Shown here one piece after another: positions 43,874 to 53,462 of a stretch of DNA of 64,000 nucleotides. The stretch is taken from positions 62,001 to 126,000 of the forward strand of contig NZ_NGJZ01000002.1 of assembly GCF_003987595.1 (NCBI RefSeq), in the 5' to 3' direction. The position numbers were made by a program, and so were the translations under genes. The DNA comes from Vagococcus entomophilus. Lineage in GTDB: Bacteria; Bacillota; Bacilli; Lactobacillales; Vagococcaceae. Position 1 is the stretch's first letter. Every line of letters begins with the position of its first letter. The notes under the pieces are model-generated. The model was not told the origin of the DNA, did no database searches, and saw only the letters and a program-made list of their open reading frames with translations.

Positions 43874-43939
43874 TTACAAGCAGTATCTAAAATAGCTAAA
43901 GTAGGCTTTATTCAGTTGTGTTGGACGTGTTGTTTTCAT
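43874..43939 (-). CDS. Short upstream ORF, candidate leader peptide
   Basis: A 21-codon frame starting ATG at 43939 and ending TAA at 43874, with an excellent GGAGGG site eight bases upstream and a strong promoter before it. The peptide ends KAYFSYFRYCL: three Tyr and two Phe codons within nine codons. This is what a leader peptide for aromatic amino acid control would look like, and an intrinsic terminator follows. Alternatively, it is the first part of a decayed gene of about 55 codons. A second frame continues the coding-like sequence (CKHEFSWMQAKQ, MMAGEFCHENDKATWMKI) to 43774 if one frameshift is allowed. Confidence 0.45.
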   Translation of the reverse strand: MKTTRPTQLNKAYFSYFRYCL

Positions 43940-43974
43940 AGATAAAACCCTCCACAAGAATTTAACTTAAACAT

Positions 43975-44004
43975 AGTATAAATTGAACAGAAAGCTCTTG
44001 TCAA
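43975..44004 (-). promoter_or_regulatory. Promoter of the ABC importer operon
   Basis: On the minus strand perfect TTGACA (43999-44004), 18-base spacer and TATACT (43975-43980). The predicted start near 43968 gives a leader of about 310 bases. Confidence 0.72.
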
Positions 44005-44040
44005 TCCTTTTATAGAAAAATCTAAAAATTTGCACAGTTT

Positions 44041-44746
44041 ACTGAAGCTTATTCAGGACAGGAATCCTTAATTGTAAAACTAAGCTCAAATTGCTTTTGA
44101 TTCGCACTGACATCGTGGGGGCACCTCGTATAACTACCGCTGATTTTTCTGAAAAAATTATGCGAACGGTACATCTGCTACGATACTTGTGTTGGCACAA
44201 ACACTTCCCCGAAAAAAGGCGCAATATCACGCCGTCTTCTGACCAAAAAGTAAATCAAGTAGCTACAAATTATACACAAGTCTCAAATACAACGAACACG
44301 AAACAACTATCAAACAAATTTCTAAAAACAGATGAACAAGAAAGATTTACAAATGAGTGTAGTAGGTCTATTATGTATTTTGACAATGAGTCTGGGATTG
44401 TATAGCTGAATAAAAAAATATAGTGAGGAGTAGCGTGTACTCTAGAGTGGACTTAAAAAACTCTAGAGTATTTCCTTGCTTATTTGAAGAAAAAAACAAC
44501 GGTAAGCTTATTAGTGACCTATTTAAATGAGTTCTTAGGCCAGGTTGAAGAATAACATTGTCTTTTGAAGAGTTTATTCAGCTGTACGAATTGAAACAAA
44601 AAATGGAGCTATAAAAGGGGGATCAATTGAATTTAATCGCTGAACTCAAATACGTTTGGAGTATCAGAAAATTTTATGTGCAAGAAGACAGTGAAGTTCG
44701 ACAATTTTTTGAATGAATAAAAAGAATGAAGGTAAGAGGTGCCAAA
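44041..44746. other. About 700 bases without a convincing gene; probable gene debris
   Basis: No open frame here has a ribosome site plus a recognisable product. Short coding-like fragments are visible near 44556-44614 (FEEFIQLYELKQKMEL then stop) and, in the same frame, 44615-44716 (ELKYVWSIRKFYVQEDSEVR then stop). This suggests a decayed gene. Two ACTCTAGAGT palindromes occur at about 44440-44450 and 44460-44470. I cannot assign the remnants to a family. Confidence 0.4.
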
Positions 44747-45976
44747 ATGAAAACAGCTAATAAAGATACGAAATGGTTAAGTATCTTTCAAATGATTTAC
44801 CTTATAGAGGTAGTAGTCTTGTTGATAACAATGTGGGTAACCACAGACAAAGCAATATTTTTAGGGAATTGTATAATGTGTACAGGAATCGCAATTTTTT
44901 CAATGAAGTTTGACACGTTTCAAGGAAAATATCTTCCTATTTTAACTAAAAAGTTTAAATGGACTAGTTTGAATGTCCTTAATTGGTTTTTGCAAACACT
45001 GAATTTAGTTTTCCTATTGGGTTATGGAGCACCTGTGATTAAAAAGTTCGCCAGCATTTTGGGCTTGTCGGTAAATTCTGGTGGAACTTCCTATTTTCAT
45101 TACTTCATAGCTGCCTTAGTAGCAGGATTGTTGCTAATACCTTACTATCTAACGGTAACTTTACCCAAAGTTGAGAATGTAGTTTTATTATTTTTAGAAA
45201 CACTTGGTATAGTCTCTATGTACTTGATTGCTTTTATGGCAATGGTAGACATGCTGATTTTTTATATGGGAGTGCCAACAGATACGATTAGTGAGGAGCC
45301 TGTTATCTCCGTATTCTTTTTTGTCATTCCACTAGTCTATGCCAATTTGATAAAAAATAAGTTTTCAAAACCTAATTGGCTGTCTAAAGGGAATTTCTTC
45401 TCGCTGAAGTCCATTGCGATACTCACAGTATTTTTTATTGTCATTTTTATGATTGATTCTGCTGTGTGGTTACATCCCATGAACACTTGGAAATCAGTCA
45501 ATCTGACTAATTTGTTTTTCTCTGTTCGTTCCGGTGTTGGAGAAGAATTTATTTTTCGTATTTTAGTTTTTTCTTTCAGCCTGTATGCTTTCAAAAAATA
45601 CCAACATGGTGTGCAGTATGCCGTTGTCTTTCAAGCAGTCATTTTTGGGGGTATGCATTTGATTAATCTACTTTCTCCAGGAACGGATTTATCTGCTACT
45701 ATTGCTTCTACAATCGATGCTTTTGGGATAGGAGTTTTGTTTGCGGTCCTATATCTGGTTACGAAAAATCTAACGCTCATCGTTGGAATCCATACAATTT
45801 GGGATTTACTTCAAAGCGTCGTGACAGGAGACGGGAATATGAGCGTGAATGGTCTTGCGGGATTTGCCATTTCACTGACAGTTTGTCTGCTTTGTGTAGG
45901 CTATAGCTACTTTTTATTTTCTCGTAATAAAGATCAAGTAGCATATAACGCGAACACATTAATCAATGTGGACTAA
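44747..45976 (+). CDS. CPBP family intramembrane metalloprotease
   Basis: A 409-residue polytopic membrane protein. The C-terminal half carries the CPBP (Abi/Rce1-like) motifs: EEFIFR near 270 with the glutamate pair and Arg, FGGMHLIN, and HTIWD. The N-terminal half has additional TM helices. Members process or protect against peptides, including bacteriocin immunity in lactic acid bacteria; the substrate here is unknown. AAGAGGTG with suitable spacing supports ATG 44747 rather than the ATG at 44726. No partner gene is adjacent. Confidence 0.85.
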   Translation: MKTANKDTKWLSIFQMIYLIEVVVLLITMWVTTDKAIFLGNCIMCTGIAIFSMKFDTFQGKYLPILTKKFKWTSLNVLNWFLQTLNLVFLLGYGAPVIKKFASILGLSVNSGGTSYFHYFIAALVAGLLLIPYYLTVTLPKVENVVLLFLETLGIVSMYLIAFMAMVDMLIFYMGVPTDTISEEPVISVFFFVIPLVYANLIKNKFSKPNWLSKGNFFSLKSIAILTVFFIVIFMIDSAVWLHPMNTWKSVNLTNLFFSVRSGVGEEFIFRILVFSFSLYAFKKYQHGVQYAVVFQAVIFGGMHLINLLSPGTDLSATIASTIDAFGIGVLFAVLYLVTKNLTLIVGIHTIWDLLQSVVTGDGNMSVNGLAGFAISLTVCLLCVGYSYFLFSRNKDQVAYNANTLINVD

Positions 45977-46020
45977 CTAAAACATTGCTAAGCGAAATCC
46001 GTCCACATTCTACATAGTAA

Positions 46021-46063
46021 ACAAAGAGAGCCTTCCAGAATAATGGGGGCTCTCTTTGTTATT
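46021..46063. terminator. Bidirectional terminator between the CPBP gene and add
   Basis: ACAAAGAGAGCC / GGCTCTCTTTGT with a loop of about 15 bases, then a T-rich stretch. It lies between two convergent genes. Confidence 0.75.
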
Positions 46064-46103
46064 TTAGAATAAAAAAACACTAGTTGGGAGGCTGCTATTG
46101 AAA

Positions 46104-47126
46104 TTAGTTGACAAAAGGTTCATAACCAGCTACCAATTCTCGGTGAAGCAATTCTTTTTCTCTTTCTAAGAGGAAAGCCCCATCTACAGCATAATGATTG
46201 AGCTGTTCTAAAGTAGCATAGTTTAGTCCGTACCACTCACCTAATTTTAAATACTCATCTGTCAAGGTTGTTCCCGAAACGGTGCGATTATCTGTATTAA
46301 TGCAGATAGGAACACCGGCCTTTAAAAAGGTTAAAAAAGGATAATCTTCCGGATGTTTGACAGCTTTTGTTTGCAAGTTACTCGTGGGGCACAGCTCTAA
46401 AAGAATTTGCTCTTTGGCACACTTTGAAAGAAGTTCAGGGTCATTTTCTAAGGCAATCCCATGTCCAATTCTTGTAGCGCCTAAACGGATAGACTCACGA
46501 ATATTATGAGCACAACCACATTCGCCAGCATGAAGTGTGATGGGAATATGCCACTCTGAAGCCTTTTTTAACATTTCCTCGAATAATTCGGGTGGATAAT
46601 GTGCTTCGTCGCCAGCTAAATCAACGCCAGCAACGCCTTTTTCGGCAAAATCATGAGCAGTCTTAGCCACTGCGACGTTCTTCTCAATGGTATGGTGGCG
46701 CATGCCACAAAGCAAGGCATTACTCTTTACTCCAAATTGTTTTTCCCCCTCACTAAGTCCTTTTAATACCGCTTGGACAACTTGTGTCAGGGTCAATCCT
46801 TTTCTTGTGGAAAGACTTGGAGCGAATCGAACCTCTATGTAGCGAACATTTTCGCGTGCTACTTGCTCAATCAAGTCAAAAGCAGCAATCTCTAGTGCAG
46901 ACTCAGTTTGAAGTAATGGAAGTACCGGATCAAATTTGGTTAAGTATTCAAGCAAACTTTGGCAATCTTTCGGGACGGTTAGTAGTTTTTTTAGTTTTTT
47001 TGGATCATCAGGCAAATCAATTCCTTGAGCGTCAGCCAATTTTTTCAAAGTATGAGGCTGTATCGATCCATCTAAGTGGCAGTGAAGCTCAACTTTTGGC
47101 AGTTTTTCCACAATATTTCGTTGCAT
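46104..47126 (-). CDS. add: Adenosine deaminase
   Basis: A 340-residue zinc amidohydrolase that converts adenosine to inosine in purine salvage. Metal ligands are visible: HCH in KVELHCHLDGS, H in LHAGECG and D in CINTDNR. The catalytic Glu lies in HAGE, and the catalytic His in TRIGHGIAL. Length and motif order are normal. A good promoter precedes it and it is monocistronic, convergent with the CPBP gene. Confidence 0.95.
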   Translation of the reverse strand: MQRNIVEKLPKVELHCHLDGSIQPHTLKKLADAQGIDLPDDPKKLKKLLTVPKDCQSLLEYLTKFDPVLPLLQTESALEIAAFDLIEQVARENVRYIEVRFAPSLSTRKGLTLTQVVQAVLKGLSEGEKQFGVKSNALLCGMRHHTIEKNVAVAKTAHDFAEKGVAGVDLAGDEAHYPPELFEEMLKKASEWHIPITLHAGECGCAHNIRESIRLGATRIGHGIALENDPELLSKCAKEQILLELCPTSNLQTKAVKHPEDYPFLTFLKAGVPICINTDNRTVSGTTLTDEYLKLGEWYGLNYATLEQLNHYAVDGAFLLEREKELLHRELVAGYEPFVN

Positions 47127-47204
47127 ACATTTTTCATCCCTTCAATAGTTATATAAGTCTAAATGGCTAGTAGGTTTTCTAAACAGTAATTAATTTTAGA
47201 TAGT

Positions 47205-47233
47205 AATGTAGCATGGGGATATAGGTTTGTCAA
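47205..47233 (-). promoter_or_regulatory. Promoter of add
   Basis: On the minus strand TTGACA (47228-47233), 17-base spacer, TACATT (47205-47210); about 80 bases of leader. Confidence 0.65.
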
Positions 47234-47304
47234 TTTAGGTTACGATGTTTTTGAAACAGTAGTCGTTAAAAAATGGTTTTTTGTGAGGATTATCGAAAAA
47301 AATA

Positions 47305-47333
47305 TTGACAAAAAAATATATAGGTGGTACGAT
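47305..47333 (+). promoter_or_regulatory. Promoter of the rpsL-rpsG-fusA operon
   Basis: TTGACA at 47305-47310, 17-base spacer, TACGAT at 47328-47333. The leader to rpsL is about 160 bases. It contains a short GCAAG-ttat-CTTGC hairpin followed by TAATTTTTTT (about 47410-47431), a possible weak attenuator. Confidence 0.65.
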
Positions 47334-47498
47334 ATCAAAGGTGCTTTATGTACAGGTCTTTTCAAAGACGTGCTGTCTGTCGAAAAAAAGCATAAGCATT
47401 GCGAATCTGCAAGTTATCTTGCTAATTTTTTTATCGCAAAAAAAGAACCACCTGGATGTGTGGGACTAGAAAAGCAATGTAAGGGAGGAGGAAAAAGA

Positions 47499-47912
47499 AT
47501 GCCAACAATTAATCAATTAGTACGCAAATCTCGTCAATCAAAGGTGACTAAATCAACTTCACCAGCATTGAATAAAGGATATAACAGCTTCAAAAAAGCT
47601 CAAACAAACTTGAACTCTCCACAAAAACGTGGTGTATGTACTCGTGTAGGAACAATGACACCTAAAAAACCTAACTCGGCTTTACGTAAATACGCACGTG
47701 TTCGTTTGTCAAACTTAATCGAAGTTACAGCGTACATCCCAGGTATCGGACACAACTTACAAGAACATAGTGTTGTTCTTATTCGTGGTGGACGTGTAAA
47801 AGATTTACCAGGGGTACGTTACCATATCGTACGTGGAGCACTTGATACAGCAGGAGTTACTGATCGTAAACAAGGACGCTCTAAATACGGAACTAAAAAA
47901 CCAAAAGCTTAA
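47499..47912 (+). CDS. rpsL: 30S ribosomal protein S12
   Basis: A 137-residue S12, a decoding-centre ribosomal protein. The family start [12 protein letters not shown] is intact, as are the loops [15 protein letters not shown] and [15 protein letters not shown] where streptomycin-resistance changes occur; the first loop has the normal Lys. AGGGAGGAGG precedes ATG 47499. The frame is open upstream to 47283 without family similarity, so that extension is not used. First gene of the str operon. Confidence 0.98.
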   Translation: MPTINQLVRKSRQSKVTKSTSPALNKGYNSFKKAQTNLNSPQKRGVCTRVGTMTPKKPNSALRKYARVRLSNLIEVTAYIPGIGHNLQEHSVVLIRGGRVKDLPGVRYHIVRGALDTAGVTDRKQGRSKYGTKKPKA

Positions 47913-47954
47913 TAAAAACTAGAAAATAAATATAATCGGAAGGAGGAGTTACGT

Positions 47955-48425
47955 ATGCCTCGTAAAGGTCCTGTTGCAAAACGTGATGTTTTACCAGATC
48001 CTATATATAACTCAAAAATTGTGACTCGTTTAATTAACCGTATTATGGTTGATGGAAAGCGTGGAACTGCTGCTAGCATTATCTATAATGCGTTTGAAAC
48101 CATTAAAGAATCTACAGGAAATGATCCATTAGAAGTTTTTGAACAAGCAATGCAAAATGTAATGCCTGTTCTTGAAGTAAAAGCCCGTCGTGTGGGTGGT
48201 TCTAACTACCAAGTACCAGTCGAAGTTCGTCCAGAACGTCGTACAACTCTTGGTCTTCGTTGGATTGTTAACTATGCGCGTTTACGCGGAGAGCACACAA
48301 TGGAACAACGTTTAGCGAAAGAAATCATGGATGCAGCCAACAATACAGGTGCTTCAGTTAAAAAACGTGAAGACACACATAAAATGGCTGATGCAAACAG
48401 AGCATTCGCTCACTATCGTTGGTAA
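47955..48425 (+). CDS. rpsG: 30S ribosomal protein S7
   Basis: A 156-residue S7 that nucleates assembly of the 30S head. Starts [20 protein letters not shown] and ends [19 protein letters not shown], as usual for Firmicutes. GGAAGGAGGAG precedes the start. Second gene of the str operon. Confidence 0.98.
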   Translation: MPRKGPVAKRDVLPDPIYNSKIVTRLINRIMVDGKRGTAASIIYNAFETIKESTGNDPLEVFEQAMQNVMPVLEVKARRVGGSNYQVPVEVRPERRTTLGLRWIVNYARLRGEHTMEQRLAKEIMDAANNTGASVKKREDTHKMADANRAFAHYRW

Positions 48426-48545
48426 AATCCTCTCTGTTTTCTTGGTATTAGGAATAGTTCATATTCTTACTACTAAGAGGCAGTTTTTCAAATTAAGTTC
48501 AACATAAACAACTTTATTTAAAATGAGAGAGGAGAAAAAAGAAAG

Positions 48546-50630
48546 ATGGCTAGAGAATTTTCGTTAGAAAAAACTCGTAATATCGGTATCATGGCGCACG
48601 TTGATGCAGGTAAAACGACAACAACAGAGCGTATTTTGTACTATACTGGTAAAATCCATAAAATTGGTGAAACGCATGAAGGTGCTTCACAAATGGACTG
48701 GATGGAACAAGAGCAAGAACGTGGTATTACCATTACATCTGCTGCAACAACTGCACAATGGAAAGGGTACCGTGTAAACATCATTGATACACCAGGACAC
48801 GTAGACTTCACAATTGAAGTACAACGTTCATTGCGTGTACTAGATGGTGCTGTAACAGTTCTTGATTCGCAATCAGGTGTTGAGCCTCAAACAGAAACAG
48901 TTTGGCGTCAAGCAACAGAATACAAAGTTCCACGTATTGTTTTCTGTAATAAGATGGATAAACTTGGGGCAGACTTCTTGTACTCAGTAAATTCATTACA
49001 TGACCGCTTGCAAGCAAATGCACATCCAATTCAATTACCAATTGGTGCTGAAGATGACTTCACAGGGATCATTGACTTGGTAACAATGAAAGCCGAAATC
49101 TATACAAATGATTTAGGAACGGATATTCAAGAAACTGAAATTCCTGAAGAGTATGTAGATCAAGCAAATGAATGGCGCGAAAAATTAGTTGAAGCAGTTG
49201 CTGAAACTGATGAAGACTTAATGATGAAATACCTTGAAGGTGAAGAAATCACTCAAGAGGAGCTAGTTGCAGGCATTCGTCAAGCAACAATCAACGTTGA
49301 GTTCTTCCCAGTATTAGCCGGTTCAGCTTTCAAAAACAAAGGGGTTCAATTGATGTTAGATGCAGTTCTTGCATACTTACCATCTCCTCTTGATATTGAA
49401 GCAATTAAAGGGATTGATAGCAAAACAGACGAAGAAACAACTCGTCCTGCAGATGATAATGGTCCGTTTGCTTCTCTAGCATTTAAAGTTATGACAGATC
49501 CATTCGTTGGTCGTCTAACTTTCTTCCGTGTCTATTCTGGTGTCCTTGAAAGTGGTTCATATGTATTGAACGCTTCTAAAGACAAAAAAGAACGTATCGG
49601 ACGTATTCTACAAATGCATGCAAATACACGTAAAGAAATTGACCAAGTGTATTCAGGAGATATCGCAGCGGCTGTTGGTCTTAAAGATACAACAACAGGT
49701 GATACTTTGTGTGCGTTAGACTCACCAGTTATTCTTGAATCAATTGAGTTCCCAGAACCAGTTATTCAAGTTGCTGTTGAACCTAAATCAAAAGCTGACC
49801 AAGATAAAATGGGAATTGCTTTGCAAAAACTTGCGGAAGAAGATCCTTCATTCCGAGTTGAAACAAATGTTGAAACTGGTGAAACAGTTATTTCTGGTAT
49901 GGGTGAGCTTCACTTAGACGTTTTAGTTGACCGTATGAGACGTGAATTCAAGGTTGATGCCAACGTTGGTGCACCTCAAGTATCTTACCGTGAAACATTC
50001 CGTTCTGGTACACAAGCAGAAGGTAAGTTTGTACGTCAGTCTGGTGGTAAAGGTCAATACGGACACGTTTGGGTTGAATTTACACCAAATGAAGAAGGAA
50101 AAGGCTTTGAATTTGAAAACGCAATTGTCGGTGGGGTTGTTCCTCGTGAATACATTCCAGCTGTTGAAAAAGGTTTGCGTGATGCTATGGATAATGGTGT
50201 TCTTGCTGGATACCCATTAGTAGATATCAAAGCAAAACTTTATGATGGTTCTTACCATGATGTCGATTCAAATGAAACTGCCTTCCGTGTTGCCGCTTCT
50301 ATGGCATTACGTGCTGCTTCTAAAAAAGCAAATCCAGTGATTCTTGAACCAATGATGAAAGTAATTATTACTGTACCAGAAGATTACTTAGGTGATATTA
50401 TGGGACACGTTACCAGCCGTCGTGGTCGCGTTGAAGGAATGGAAGCACATGGTAATGCGCAAATCGTAAATGCGATGATTCCTTTAGCAGAAATGTTTGG
50501 ATATGCAACAACTTTACGTTCTGCAACACAAGGTCGTGGTACCTTTATGATGGTATTTGACCATTACGAAGATGTACCAAAATCAGTACAAGAAGAAATC
50601 ATTAAGAAAAACGGCGGAACTGCTAGCTAA
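48546..50630 (+). CDS. fusA: Elongation factor G
   Basis: A 694-residue translocase GTPase. G motifs are [12 protein letters not shown] (G1), the switch [10 protein letters not shown] (G3) and NKMDKLGAD (G4). Domains II-V follow in normal length, with the tip-domain sequence [12 protein letters not shown] in domain IV. It catalyses ribosomal translocation. AGAGAGGAG precedes the start. Closely similar in sequence to enterococcal EF-G. Confidence 0.98.
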   Translation: MAREFSLEKTRNIGIMAHVDAGKTTTTERILYYTGKIHKIGETHEGASQMDWMEQEQERGITITSAATTAQWKGYRVNIIDTPGHVDFTIEVQRSLRVLDGAVTVLDSQSGVEPQTETVWRQATEYKVPRIVFCNKMDKLGADFLYSVNSLHDRLQANAHPIQLPIGAEDDFTGIIDLVTMKAEIYTNDLGTDIQETEIPEEYVDQANEWREKLVEAVAETDEDLMMKYLEGEEITQEELVAGIRQATINVEFFPVLAGSAFKNKGVQLMLDAVLAYLPSPLDIEAIKGIDSKTDEETTRPADDNGPFASLAFKVMTDPFVGRLTFFRVYSGVLESGSYVLNASKDKKERIGRILQMHANTRKEIDQVYSGDIAAAVGLKDTTTGDTLCALDSPVILESIEFPEPVIQVAVEPKSKADQDKMGIALQKLAEEDPSFRVETNVETGETVISGMGELHLDVLVDRMRREFKVDANVGAPQVSYRETFRSGTQAEGKFVRQSGGKGQYGHVWVEFTPNEEGKGFEFENAIVGGVVPREYIPAVEKGLRDAMDNGVLAGYPLVDIKAKLYDGSYHDVDSNETAFRVAASMALRAASKKANPVILEPMMKVIITVPEDYLGDIMGHVTSRRGRVEGMEAHGNAQIVNAMIPLAEMFGYATTLRSATQGRGTFMMVFDHYEDVPKSVQEEIIKKNGGTAS

Positions 50631-50686
50631 TTAGAATGTTTCACTATGTTTTTTGATGATTATCGTGTAAAATGTATTAGAAGATA

Positions 50687-50709
50687 GAGTGGCGCTTTTT
50701 GCGCCGCTC
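50687..50709 (+). other. GC-rich hairpin in the fusA-tuf gap
   Basis: GAGTGGCGC-ttttt-GCGCCGCTC is a nine-bp stem (one G-T pair) with no T tract after it. It is more likely an mRNA processing or stabilising element in the tuf leader than a terminator. Confidence 0.5.
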
Positions 50710-50750
50710 ATCAAAATAAAAATTATCTAACTTAGGAGGATTTACTTAAA

Positions 50751-51938
50751 ATGGCAAAAGAAAAATATGACCGTTCAAAACCCCATGTTAACATTGGTAC
50801 TATCGGACACGTTGACCATGGTAAAACTACATTAACAGCTGCAATTACAACTGTATTATCAAAACGCGGTGGCGGACAAGCTATGGCATACGATCAAATT
50901 GATGGTGCTCCAGAAGAACGCGAACGCGGAATCACAATTTCAACAGCTCACGTTGAGTACGAAACTGACACTCGTCACTACGCTCACGTTGACTGCCCAG
51001 GCCATGCTGACTATGTTAAAAACATGATCACTGGTGCTGCACAAATGGATGGAGCTATCTTAGTAGTATCTGCTGCTGATGGTCCTATGCCTCAAACTCG
51101 TGAACACATTCTATTATCTCGTAACGTTGGTGTTCCATACATCGTTGTTTTCTTAAACAAAGTTGATATGGTTGATGACGAAGAATTATTAGAATTAGTA
51201 GAAATGGAAGTTCGTGATTTATTATCTGAATACGATTTCCCAGGTGATGACACTCCTGTTGTTGCTGGATCTGCTTTGAAAGCTTTAGAAGGCGATGCTG
51301 CTTACGAAGAAAAAATCTTAGAATTAATGGCTGCAGTTGACGAATATATCCCAACTCCAGAACGTGATACTGACAAACCATTCATGATGCCAGTCGAAGA
51401 TGTATTCTCAATCACTGGACGTGGAACAGTTGCTACAGGACGTGTTGAACGTGGACAAGTTCGTGTTGGTGATGAAATTGAAATCGTTGGTATTAAAGAA
51501 GCAACAGCTAAAACAACAGTTACTGGAGTAGAAATGTTCCGTAAATTGTTAGACTACGCTGAAGCTGGAGACAACATTGGTGCGTTACTTCGTGGGGTTG
51601 CTCGTGAAGATATCGAACGTGGACAAGTTCTTTCTAAACCAGGAACAATCACTCCACACACTAAGTTTAAAGCTGAAGTTTATGTTTTATCAAAAGAAGA
51701 AGGTGGACGTCATACTCCATTCTTCACAAACTATCGTCCACAATTCTATTTCCGTACAACTGACGTAACTGGTGTTATCGAGTTACCAGAAGGTACTGAA
51801 ATGGTTATGCCTGGAGATAACGTAACAATTGATGTTGAATTAATTCACCCAATCGCGATCGAAGACGGAACTCGTTTCTCTATTCGTGAAGGTGGACGTA
51901 CTGTTGGTTCAGGCGTGGTTAGTGTTATCACTGCTTAA
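50751..51938 (+). CDS. tuf: Elongation factor Tu
   Basis: A 395-residue GTPase that carries aminoacyl-tRNA to the ribosome. Motifs are GHVDHGKTT (G1), DCPGHADYV (G3), NKVDMVDD (G4) and SALKALEG. Almost identical to enterococcal EF-Tu. TTAGGAGG precedes ATG 50751. A strong terminator follows. Confidence 0.98.
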   Translation: MAKEKYDRSKPHVNIGTIGHVDHGKTTLTAAITTVLSKRGGGQAMAYDQIDGAPEERERGITISTAHVEYETDTRHYAHVDCPGHADYVKNMITGAAQMDGAILVVSAADGPMPQTREHILLSRNVGVPYIVVFLNKVDMVDDEELLELVEMEVRDLLSEYDFPGDDTPVVAGSALKALEGDAAYEEKILELMAAVDEYIPTPERDTDKPFMMPVEDVFSITGRGTVATGRVERGQVRVGDEIEIVGIKEATAKTTVTGVEMFRKLLDYAEAGDNIGALLRGVAREDIERGQVLSKPGTITPHTKFKAEVYVLSKEEGGRHTPFFTNYRPQFYFRTTDVTGVIELPEGTEMVMPGDNVTIDVELIHPIAIEDGTRFSIREGGRTVGSGVVSVITA

Positions 51939-51960
51939 TTTAATCAACATATAGTATTTA

Positions 51961-51997
51961 AAAAGCTAAAACAGATATTTCTGTTTTAGCTTTTTTT
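51961..51997 (+). terminator. Terminator of tuf
   Basis: AAAGCTAAAACAG / CTGTTTTAGCTTT stem followed by a run of seven T. Confidence 0.9.
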
Positions 51998-52063
51998 GTG
52001 TAGAAAGTATAAAAACGAATCGCGTAAGTGGCGCCACACCATTTATTGGATAAGAGGATGACA

Positions 52064-52324
52064 CTAGAAAGATGTGACGAAGGTGATAAAACCAAGAACG
52101 ACGCCAAAAACATTTGGAATGATGAGAATATAGTCTTTTTTTGGTTCTTTGGTAGCGCCGTAAATGACCCATATTAGGCAAGAGCAGGCAGCAAGCAGCG
52201 GTTGCCAAGGCTGGCTTTTAGTTCCCTCTAAATTAGCAATAATTTGTGGAATGTAGGCGACAAAAACAAAGATTCCGATAAAGGCACCGATAGAGCCAAC
52301 AATTTTATTAATTATATTTTTCAA
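52064..52324 (-). CDS. SemiSWEET-type sugar transporter
   Basis: An 86-residue membrane protein with three TM helices and the PQ-loop signature VAYIPQI near 23-29. It fits the bacterial SemiSWEET (MtN3-like) family, which works as a homodimer and moves small sugars. A second conserved feature is the Trp/Asn-rich third helix (IPNVFGVVLG). Monocistronic, convergent with tuf. The substrate is unknown. Confidence 0.85.
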   Translation of the reverse strand: MKNIINKIVGSIGAFIGIFVFVAYIPQIIANLEGTKSQPWQPLLAACSCLIWVIYGATKEPKKDYILIIPNVFGVVLGFITFVTSF

Positions 52325-52419
52325 ATAACATTCCTTCTTTCTAAACTATACTCTTATTATATAGAAAATTTGGAGAAAAGCTACTTGAATCATGATAACT
52401 CTTTCTTTCTTTTTATGTA

Positions 52420-52453
52420 GAAAAACAGACTTTATATAACATAAAGTCTGTTT
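52420..52453 (-). terminator. Terminator of the membrane protein gene at 52463
   Basis: AAACAGACTTTAT / ATAAAGTCTGTTT stem; on the minus strand it runs into TTTTT. Confidence 0.75.
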
Positions 52454-52462
52454 AAAATTAAC

Positions 52463-53230
52463 TTAAATATAAAAAATACACAACATGCTTAAGATAAACA
52501 AGCTAAGAATAAATTCTTTTTTCTTGGGATTGCTGGTTTTTCCAAATTGAATAAAGAAAAATAAGTTACAAGCTAAAATTAAAAGAATCTGGATTAGGTT
52601 TATTTGGTTCGAAAGAAAACTATAAACCAAGAAACCATAAGTTGAGAGCAGTAATAGTGTACTTAAGAAAAGATAGTAGCCGGTTAAAGAAGAGTAGAAG
52701 CCTTGAAGTAAAGCAGTATAAAGTAAAATAACTAAAAATGAAAAGATAAAAGGCTTCATCATGTCCAGAGTAAAGTTGAAAGGATAGTAGATAATAAATA
52801 GTTGGTTGAAAACAATTCCTTTAAAAAAACTATTTGTAATAAGGTATAAAAATGAGTGCATATAGTTGAACTTTCGTGAATAACAAAGGAATTGGAAGAG
52901 TTCGTAACAAGCAAGGATCACACCGTACGGAACGACTGTTTTACTGCTGATTGAAAAGATGAAGAAGCAGGAAATGATCAGTTTAATTATAAATACCGGT
53001 GTTGCAATTGATGTCCCATTTTTATTTGCTAAGCGTACAAAGTACTGAAACAATTCGCAGAGTAAAAGATAGACAATAAATGAAAAAATAGGAATAGTTG
53101 TCCCTTTTTTAGAATCTAGTAAAATTACTCCAGGTATCAAGGTGGTAACGGTTTGTAAGACTGCCATCAGTAGAAAGAAAGGTAGAGAAACATTAATTGT
53201 TTTTTGGTTTTCCAATTGCTTCATCCTCAT
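52463..53230 (-). CDS. Polytopic membrane protein of unknown function
   Basis: About 255 residues with seven to eight hydrophobic helices; no family motif recognised. The open frame begins at 53299, but a promoter (TTGACT, 17, TACGAT) covers 53253-53281. Translation must therefore start downstream; ATG 53230 or ATG 53224 are the only candidates, and neither has a well-spaced ribosome site. The gene lies between SemiSWEET and metK on the opposite strand to metK, with its own terminator. Confidence 0.65.
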   Translation of the reverse strand: MRMKQLENQKTINVSLPFFLLMAVLQTVTTLIPGVILLDSKKGTTIPIFSFIVYLLLCELFQYFVRLANKNGTSIATPVFIIKLIISCFFIFSISSKTVVPYGVILACYELFQFLCYSRKFNYMHSFLYLITNSFFKGIVFNQLFIIYYPFNFTLDMMKPFIFSFLVILLYTALLQGFYSSLTGYYLFLSTLLLLSTYGFLVYSFLSNQINLIQILLILACNLFFFIQFGKTSNPKKKEFILSLFILSMLCIFYI

Positions 53231-53252
53231 TATTTGTATATTTGATAAATTC

Positions 53253-53281
53253 ATCGTAGTAAATTTTGAAGACGGAGTCAA
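53253..53281 (-). promoter_or_regulatory. Promoter of the membrane protein gene
   Basis: On the minus strand TTGACT (53276-53281), 17-base spacer, TACGAT (53253-53258). It implies a very short leader. Confidence 0.5.
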
Positions 53282-53361
53282 GCGGTTCTGTGTAAACAAA
53301 CAAAAAATCTATCTTAATTTTCTAAATGGGGGCAAATAATCAAGTAAATTTCAAAAAAATC

Positions 53362-53370
53362 TGGTATACT
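53362..53370 (+). promoter_or_regulatory. Extended -10 promoter of metK
   Basis: TGgTATACT directly upstream of the riboswitch; transcription would begin close to 53377, where the first riboswitch helix starts. Confidence 0.55.
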
Positions 53371-53376
53371 AGACGT

Positions 53377-53462
53377 GTTGCAAGATTCCCGATAGGATTT
53401 ATCTGTAAACAGAACGGATAAAGATTCCTTGTAACCGAATTATCAAAGGGGGAATGACCATT
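53377..53462 (+). promoter_or_regulatory. SMK-box (SAM-III) riboswitch controlling metK
   Basis: The leader matches the SMK box known before metK in Enterococcus, Streptococcus and Lactococcus. GTTGCAAG (53377-53384) pairs with CTTGTAAC (53428-53435). ATTCCC (53385-53390) is exactly complementary to GGGAAT (53450-53455), which contains the Shine-Dalgarno GGGGG. When SAM is bound, this pairing hides the ribosome site and stops translation of SAM synthetase, a direct feedback loop. Confidence 0.9.

Noticed and set aside
43659-43990. T-box riboswitch before the amino-acid ABC importer
   Set aside because: The leader lacks the conserved T-box sequence (TGGxACC type) before its terminator.
44091-44405. 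104-residue plus-strand frame and 63-residue minus-strand frame in the 44 kb gap
   Set aside because: No ribosome site, no recognisable motif, and the two overlap antisense to each other; treated as debris.
47283-47498. Extended N-terminus of S12
   Set aside because: S12 always starts MPTINQL; the upstream part covers the promoter and leader.
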